From Pegoplata infirma (lineage: Eukaryota > Arthropoda > Insecta > Diptera > Anthomyiidae): a DNA stretch of 64,000 nt. Each line of letters starts with the position of its first letter. Within the stretch, counting starts at the first letter, position 1. Location: contig OY992537.1 of NCBI GenBank assembly GCA_963921195.1, positions 16,393,125-16,457,124 on the forward strand, in the 5' to 3' direction. Under the pieces are notes generated by a model. The model ran no database searches, was not told where the DNA came from, and worked only from the letters and a program-made list of their open reading frames with translations. Shown in pieces: positions 59,398 to 64,000 of the stretch. The position numbers and the translations under genes were made by a program.

Positions 59398-60266
59398 TGG
59401 GAAACATGAAAAGGCCTCGAATCAGAATAAACTCTTTTTCATAAACAATATATATTTTTTTTTAGAAAATTTTTTAGAAAAAAAATTGAAGACCAAAATT
59501 TTTTTTTTAAAGTTATTAAAAATAAAAAAACGAATTTTTTTTTTTTTGGAAAAATTTTTTTTTTCAGAGATAAAAAAAATCAAATTAACTTGCTTTAAAT
59601 AACTGTTACTACATTACAGTACTTTTTTGCTAGTTATTCAAAAAAAAAAAACGACTTAAAATAACTAACAGAAATAGTTGTTTGATATTTTTCATACAAA
59701 AATAACTGACTTTGTAGTTGAAAACAACTAACTGCTATAAAATATACAAAAAACTAACATGTAGTAACTACCATAATTTTCTGAGTGTAAGAGTTATTAT
59801 TAATATTTATTTGACAATATTATTAAAAAAAATAGTTTTTGAAATAATTTTTCAGTTCAAACAACTAAATCAGTGAACACATTTCAATTGAAAAGTCTCT
59901 TTCAAAAATATTGAAGATATCAAGTTTTGAATATAAGCCCTCAATAAAGTTTATTTTTGTTTTGTTTAACTTTGATTGAGTTTGTTTGTTTTGCCATTTC
60001 CCCAAAATAATGCCTTCTTTAAAGTGAAATGTCTTTATTTGGCATTTTCAGTACTTTTATTGACAAAAATCAACTAACGAAGTGTGTAAAAAGGACATGG
60101 AAAAAGTAACACATAAAAATGTAATAAATAAATATTGTTACATGTCTATATACGATTCCACATATGGGGTAGTAAGTTAAATTCCTGCATATTTATTGCT
60201 ATTTTGTAAATATATTTTACTAAAGGCTGTATGTAAAAAAACAATTTTGCCATAATTAAACCCAGA

Positions 60267-60842
60267 AAAAAACAAGTAGAAAAGTTAAATTCGACTTGGC
60301 CGAATCTATGAATACCCACCACAATGCCCTTTGCAAAGGATACAAAATTTTTTAATTAAAAATATTTTATTTTGAGTAAAAAACTTTTTCTTGTAACTTT
60401 TGTAAAAAAATAAAAATCACAAAATTTTTTTGAGTGTAAACATTTTTTTCGAGTGTAAATTTTTTTTTAGTGTAAAAATATTTCTGAGAGACAAAAATAC
60501 TTTGTAAAGTAATTTTGTGGCTAACCAATGTTTTAAAAGCTTTTTTTTAAAGCTAGATTTTTTCAACACGTGAATTTAAGGTAAAACCAATCTGAAATTC
60601 ATGGTTTTGCTAATAACTTTTGAACCACTGGACCGATTTGGCTGAAATTCAATACAAACCAGACCAGGGGAACGTCAATGCCAAGCTTCAGCACACTAAG
60701 AATTGTCTTTCGAAAGTTAGCGTTTTTTTTATCTTGTAAATTCGCGAAAAATCCTTGCCGAAATTAACTATTTTGCTTATAACTTTTAAACCACTGGACC
60801 GATTTTGTTGGATTGCAATACCAACCTGACAAGGTAAATGAC
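60267..60842 (+). mobile_element. AAACAAGTA/TATACCCTCCA repeat, copy G, 3' truncated
   Basis: AAACAAGTAGAAAAGTTAAA, hairpin TTCGACTTGGCCGAA, TACCCACCAC, then ACCACTGGACCGATTT phrases. It breaks off before the (GACA)n tract. Confidence 0.75.
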
Positions 60843-61033
60843 ATTTTCTAATGAGTGCAGTTAAGTATGTTTTTCGTGAACATCCTTTATATTTGAGCCC
60901 AATATAGACTATTGTTATATTTTTGGGTACAAACTGTAAAAGCAATCAATGTATAAAAATCGGTAAAATACTTTGGAAATAAATATAAAAAAGTTTTTTT
61001 CCCAGTATTTTCCATTGTTAGTATCTTTAGCTT

Positions 61034-61200
61034 AAGAGAATAATCACAATTGGAGCGGGAAGCGTTTTTCCGCAACTGTTTACACACGTTTTGTATTAAA
61101 ACAAAAAAACGCCGCGTTTTTCCGCCAAACTAGATTCAATTCTATTTATATGAGGGCAATTGCGGAAAACCGCTTGCCGCTCCAATTGTGATTATTGTCT
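61034..61200. mobile_element. Hairpin MITE, AATAATCACAATTGGAGCGG
   Basis: AATAATCACAATTGGAGCGG and CCGCTCCAATTGTGATTATT are perfect inverted ends, with AAGCGTTTTTCCGC/GCGGAAAACCGCTT inside. Confidence 0.85.
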
Positions 61201-61299
61201 AAGGATAAATCCATAATGCTGATGGTTTACATGCACTAACATAACATATCACATTAGAGTGACATTTTTTTTAAATGTTTGCACAAATTTTTATTCTTC

Positions 61300-61960
61300 T
61301 TGATATAAAAATTATGTGGTAGAAATTTGAGGCCAATCCGAATATTTTTTAATAGAGCATGAGACAAATTTTCATTTAAAATTATTTTTAAATTTTGAGA
61401 TTTTTTTAAAATTTTCTTGAACATAGGAAAAAGACGTCATTTTTCGAAATTTTTCTACAAATTTCAAACGGCGATACCTCGAAAACCTCTCGACCGATTT
61501 CAGATTTTTTTTTGATATTCGCATTCAGCTTGCAAAACTTAATAACAACACATGTATTGGAAGATTTTTTTTTAAATTTTTAGATTTTTCAAAAATTTAA
61601 AATTGTGGTGGAAATTTTCCAAAAAAAAAAAAAAAATGGCTCTACGGGTTAAAACAATCAGATTTGGCTCAAATTATATTAAAATGAAAAATTTCCTTAA
61701 GCTTTTTAAAAGCTTCAAGTCAAAGAAATTTTGAGATTTTTTATTTGGAAATTTCATGTAGTGATATCTCGAAAACCGTTAGACCGATTTAATTTTTTTT
61801 TGATATTTGTGTCAAGAGCATCAAAATTAATAAACATGATGTATCGCAAGACATGTTTTTTAAAATTTTTTTTTTTAATTTTCAAAAATCCAAAAATTTT
61901 ATCGCCGGGTGCCACGGGTTAATTTAATCCAATTGGCCTCAAATTTGTACCATACAAGTT
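61300..61960. repeat. Diverged units of the GATATCTCGAAAACC family
   Basis: Phrases such as GCGATACCTCGAAAACC and AGTGATATCTCGAAAACCGT match units of the 15.5-16.9 kb array. Confidence 0.5.
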
Positions 61961-62364
61961 TTAGGCCTAATAGAATAAAAAATTGCCCGGACATTCAAAA
62001 ACGTAAAAATTTTTTTTTGCCATACAAAAAAATGCCGTTCTAATATCATACCAATTTGCATGTGTGACAGAGTTACAACTGTGCAGAGACGTAACGAAAT
62101 TTATATGATTCCTGTGGGGAATGGAACAGGACCAAAGTAACGGTTCTTTGATAGGGACCATCCACTTAAACATGGCTAAAACTTATGACAAGGTTAATTG
62201 ACGTTCTATTTGTAATTCTAAGATTCCATTTGTAATTCGAAATTCTATTTGTAATTAGAAAAAAGATCAATTGAAATTCGAAATTTCCAATTGTAAGTCG
62301 AAAAATATCAATTTTAATTCGAAAAATGTCATTGTTAGTCGAAAAGGATCAACTCTAATTCAAA

Positions 62365-62720
62365 CAAGTAAAATTATTTCGACCTTGCCGAATGTATTGA
62401 TAGCCTTATTACTATTTGCAAAAAAAAAAAAAAAAATACGCGGACAAAATAATTACGCGGACAATATTTTTTTGTAAAAAACAAAATTCAAACTTTTTTT
62501 TTCTAAAACAAAAATGTCTTTGTACTTGTTAAATATCATTCTGTGTAAAATTCTGTTCATATATTCCAACCAACAGCTTATTTTAAGCATTTTGTATTTT
62601 TAGGTTATGTAAAATGTACCAACATTTCCGAGGTGTTCTTACATTTTCGTTCATAACTTTTACACCTCTGAACCTTAGGACAACAACAAGTAAACAAGTG
62701 CTAAGTCTCAGTCATATATG
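62365..62720 (+). mobile_element. Degraded AAACAAGTA-family copy H
   Basis: CAAACAAGTAAAATTATTTC, TTGCCGAATGTATTGAT and the later TTTTAGGTTATGTAAAATGT correspond to copies D and E. The (GACA)n tract and 3' end are missing. Confidence 0.6.
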
Positions 62721-62869
62721 AGGCATTCCACACCAAATGTCCCGCTACAGAAAAACATGTGTCCCGTAAATTTCTGAATAGGTTGTTTGGATAGCCCTAT
62801 ATGGAACTAAGAAACTTGCGTATTTGGATTTCCTAATTTGCATTTTTTTTTTTGCAAACACTATTTACA

Positions 62870-63198
62870 ATATCTCGAGAACCAGTCATTAGATATCAAA
62901 ATCTTTACAAGATTCGTGTTTAGCATGGCAAATGCAATAAGATATGTGGTCTAATTTTTTTTTTTAAATTTTTTGAAAAATTTTTGGAAATTTACAATGG
63001 GAGTTGGCATTTATTTCCACCAAAAAAATATGTACTTTGAGTTAGCAGAATAACAAAAATGGATGTAAAACGACAACAAATTATTTTTTTGCTCTGAAAT
63101 TTTTATGGCAGATAGGTATTACATAGGGGAGCTATTTGCCATCGGAAACTCATTTCCGTCAAATTTGAGTTGGCATATTTTGAATATAGGTTCACGAT
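62870..63198. mobile_element. Truncated inverted copy of the CGTGAACCTATATT element
   Basis: Reverse complement of 36289-36620, including GAGTTGGCATATTTTGAATA and the terminal GGTTCACG. It again sits next to an AAACAAGTA-family copy. Confidence 0.75.
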
Positions 63199-63199
63199 G

Positions 63200-63695
63200 T
63201 AACACCTTTCCGTTTGTAACACCTCGAAATATTGGTCTAGGACCCCATAAAGTATATATATTTATGATCCTCGATCGATTTTAAGTCGATCTAGCGATGT
63301 CCGTCCGTCCGTCCGTCTGTCTGTCTGTCTGTCCGTCCGTAGAAAACACGCTAACTTTTGAAAGACTTTACAGAGGCTACTGAAGTTTGGCATATATGTT
63401 TGTCATTTACCTGGTCAGGTTGGTATTGCAATCCAGCCAAATCGGTCCAGTGGTTCAAAAGTTATGAGCAAAAGAGTAAATTTCGGCAAGGGTGTTTCCG
63501 AATTTACGAGATAAAAAACACGATAACATTCGAAAGACAATAATGAAACTACTGAAGCTTGGCATATATCTTTGCCGTTCCCCGGGTCTGTTTGGTATTA
63601 AATTTCAGCTCAATCGGTCCAGTGGTTCAAAAGTTATATGCAAAACCCTGAATTTCAGATTAGTTTCATCTAAAATGCCACGTCCTACTAAGTCC
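63200..63695 (-). mobile_element. AAACAAGTA/TATACCCTCCA repeat, copy F, partial
   Basis: From CCGTTTGTAACACCTCGAAA through the (GTCC)n/(GTCT)n tract at 63300-63338 to AAAATGCCACGT. Very close to copy B; the identical peptide-like frames in copies B and F are shadows of the shared repeat. Confidence 0.8.
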
Positions 63696-63884
63696 TACTA
63701 AGGGTTAACAATGGGAAAAATACAACTCTGTTAAAAGTTAAGATGGATTAAGTTTCTGCCAAATGAATACAACACGAATTAATGGTGAATAGGGGTTATT
63801 CAACACAAAGAGGAGTAATTCCAATTCTTAATTTCTTCAAAAGTTTCATTTAAATGGCTAATTTTAATCTGACACACATTAAGT

Positions 63885-63950
63885 GTGTGGCAATCGAAGG
63901 AGTGCTGATGATGGAAGGGTGGCATCTTCCGAAAGCTGTCGACATCTCCA
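63885..63950 (+). ncRNA. Degenerate hammerhead-like motif
   Basis: CTGATGATGGAAGG...CTTCCGAAA at about 63904-63933 repeats the core, helix II and extra U of the 58-kb motif. What follows (GCTGTCGAC) does not make a proper stem III, so catalytic activity is unlikely. Probably the end of a related retroelement. Confidence 0.3.
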
Positions 63951-64000
63951 CTTAGCCTGTGTTGTCACTTGATTTTTTTCAGATTTTCTCATTGTACAAC

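Larger units (their letters stand above)
57033..59787. mobile_element. CACTCAAAAAATTATG...CTGAGTG element, split copy, TA duplication
   Basis: Left half 57033-57240 and right half about 59600-59787 together match 50289-50846. TA flanks both ends. The 2.3 kb between is inserted sequence. Confidence 0.8.
56949..59942. mobile_element. GAGGGCTTATATTC...GAATATAAGCCCTC element hosting a multi-level nest
   Basis: GAGGGCTTATATTCAAAACT at the left mirrors AGTTTTGAATATAAGCCCTC at the right. Without its insertion the element would be about 240 bases, like the copy at 46878. It contains the 57033-59787 element, which in turn holds 57384-57978, a hammerhead-like fragment, and 58214-59397. Confidence 0.75.

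Overview
This is a strongly AT-rich window of insect nuclear DNA, almost certainly from a higher fly (Schizophora, perhaps a blow-fly or house-fly relative). The evidence is an extra sex combs (esc) gene close to the Drosophila family, second-gene exons whose best-matching part resembles the N-terminal domain of PDE1-type phosphodiesterases, GT-AG introns, and the dispersed AAACAAGTA / TATACCCTCCA repeat with (GTCC)n tracts that is typical of fly genomes. I see no bacterial, viral or organellar genes. No transposase, reverse transcriptase or other mobile-element protein was recognised, so every element seen here looks non-autonomous or decayed.

Two genes are well supported, both on the minus strand. 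(1) esc, 32122-39413, four exons, about 431 residues, with a 5.85-kb third intron full of repeats and one single-base frameshift near the start of exon 4. (2) A Pde1c-like gene, at least four phase-compatible exons at 56404-56866, 56208-56321, 55316-55378 and 42655-43234. It is open at its 5' end, and it encodes the PDE1 N-terminal domain followed by a Ser/Asn-rich tail with a stop codon; no catalytic-domain exon was found. A small open reading frame (39779-39991, plus strand) lies divergently beside esc and may be a third gene. A signal-peptide-like ORF at 18547-18867 may be an isolated exon.

Layout: 1-11.4 kb is gene-free and holds foldback elements, a palindrome-iterating inverted-repeat element (7.3-8.4 kb) and a mirrored 21-bp minisatellite (8.4-9.2 kb). 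11.4-21.2 kb holds more inverted-repeat elements, two tRNA-like (SINE) traces and a CACGGTG-ended element built of tandem units. 21.5-25 kb is a three-deep nest of elements. 25.3-31.3 kb is an AAGCTTT-rich tandem-repeat domain. 32.1-39.4 kb is esc. 40-42.6 kb is repeats. 42.6-56.9 kb is the Pde1c-like gene, whose long intron holds a nest of at least six elements (43.7-45.9 kb), a large foldback (48.5-49.4 kb), further inverted-repeat elements and a 1.7-kb degenerate 35-bp minisatellite (53.3-55.1 kb). 56.9-59.9 kb is another multi-level nest, containing a hammerhead-ribozyme-like motif. 60-64 kb is repeats.

esc is a chromatin gene (Polycomb repressive complex 2) and the PDE1-like gene belongs to cyclic-nucleotide/calmodulin signalling; I see no functional link beyond being neighbours on one strand. 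The most unusual features are the catalytic-domain-less PDE1 transcript structure, the esc frameshift, the hammerhead-like core, a Transib-like element with RSS-type ends, and a group of otherwise different elements that share one architecture (C-starting A-rich ends, mostly 2-bp target duplications, an interior made of one short palindrome repeated in both orientations).
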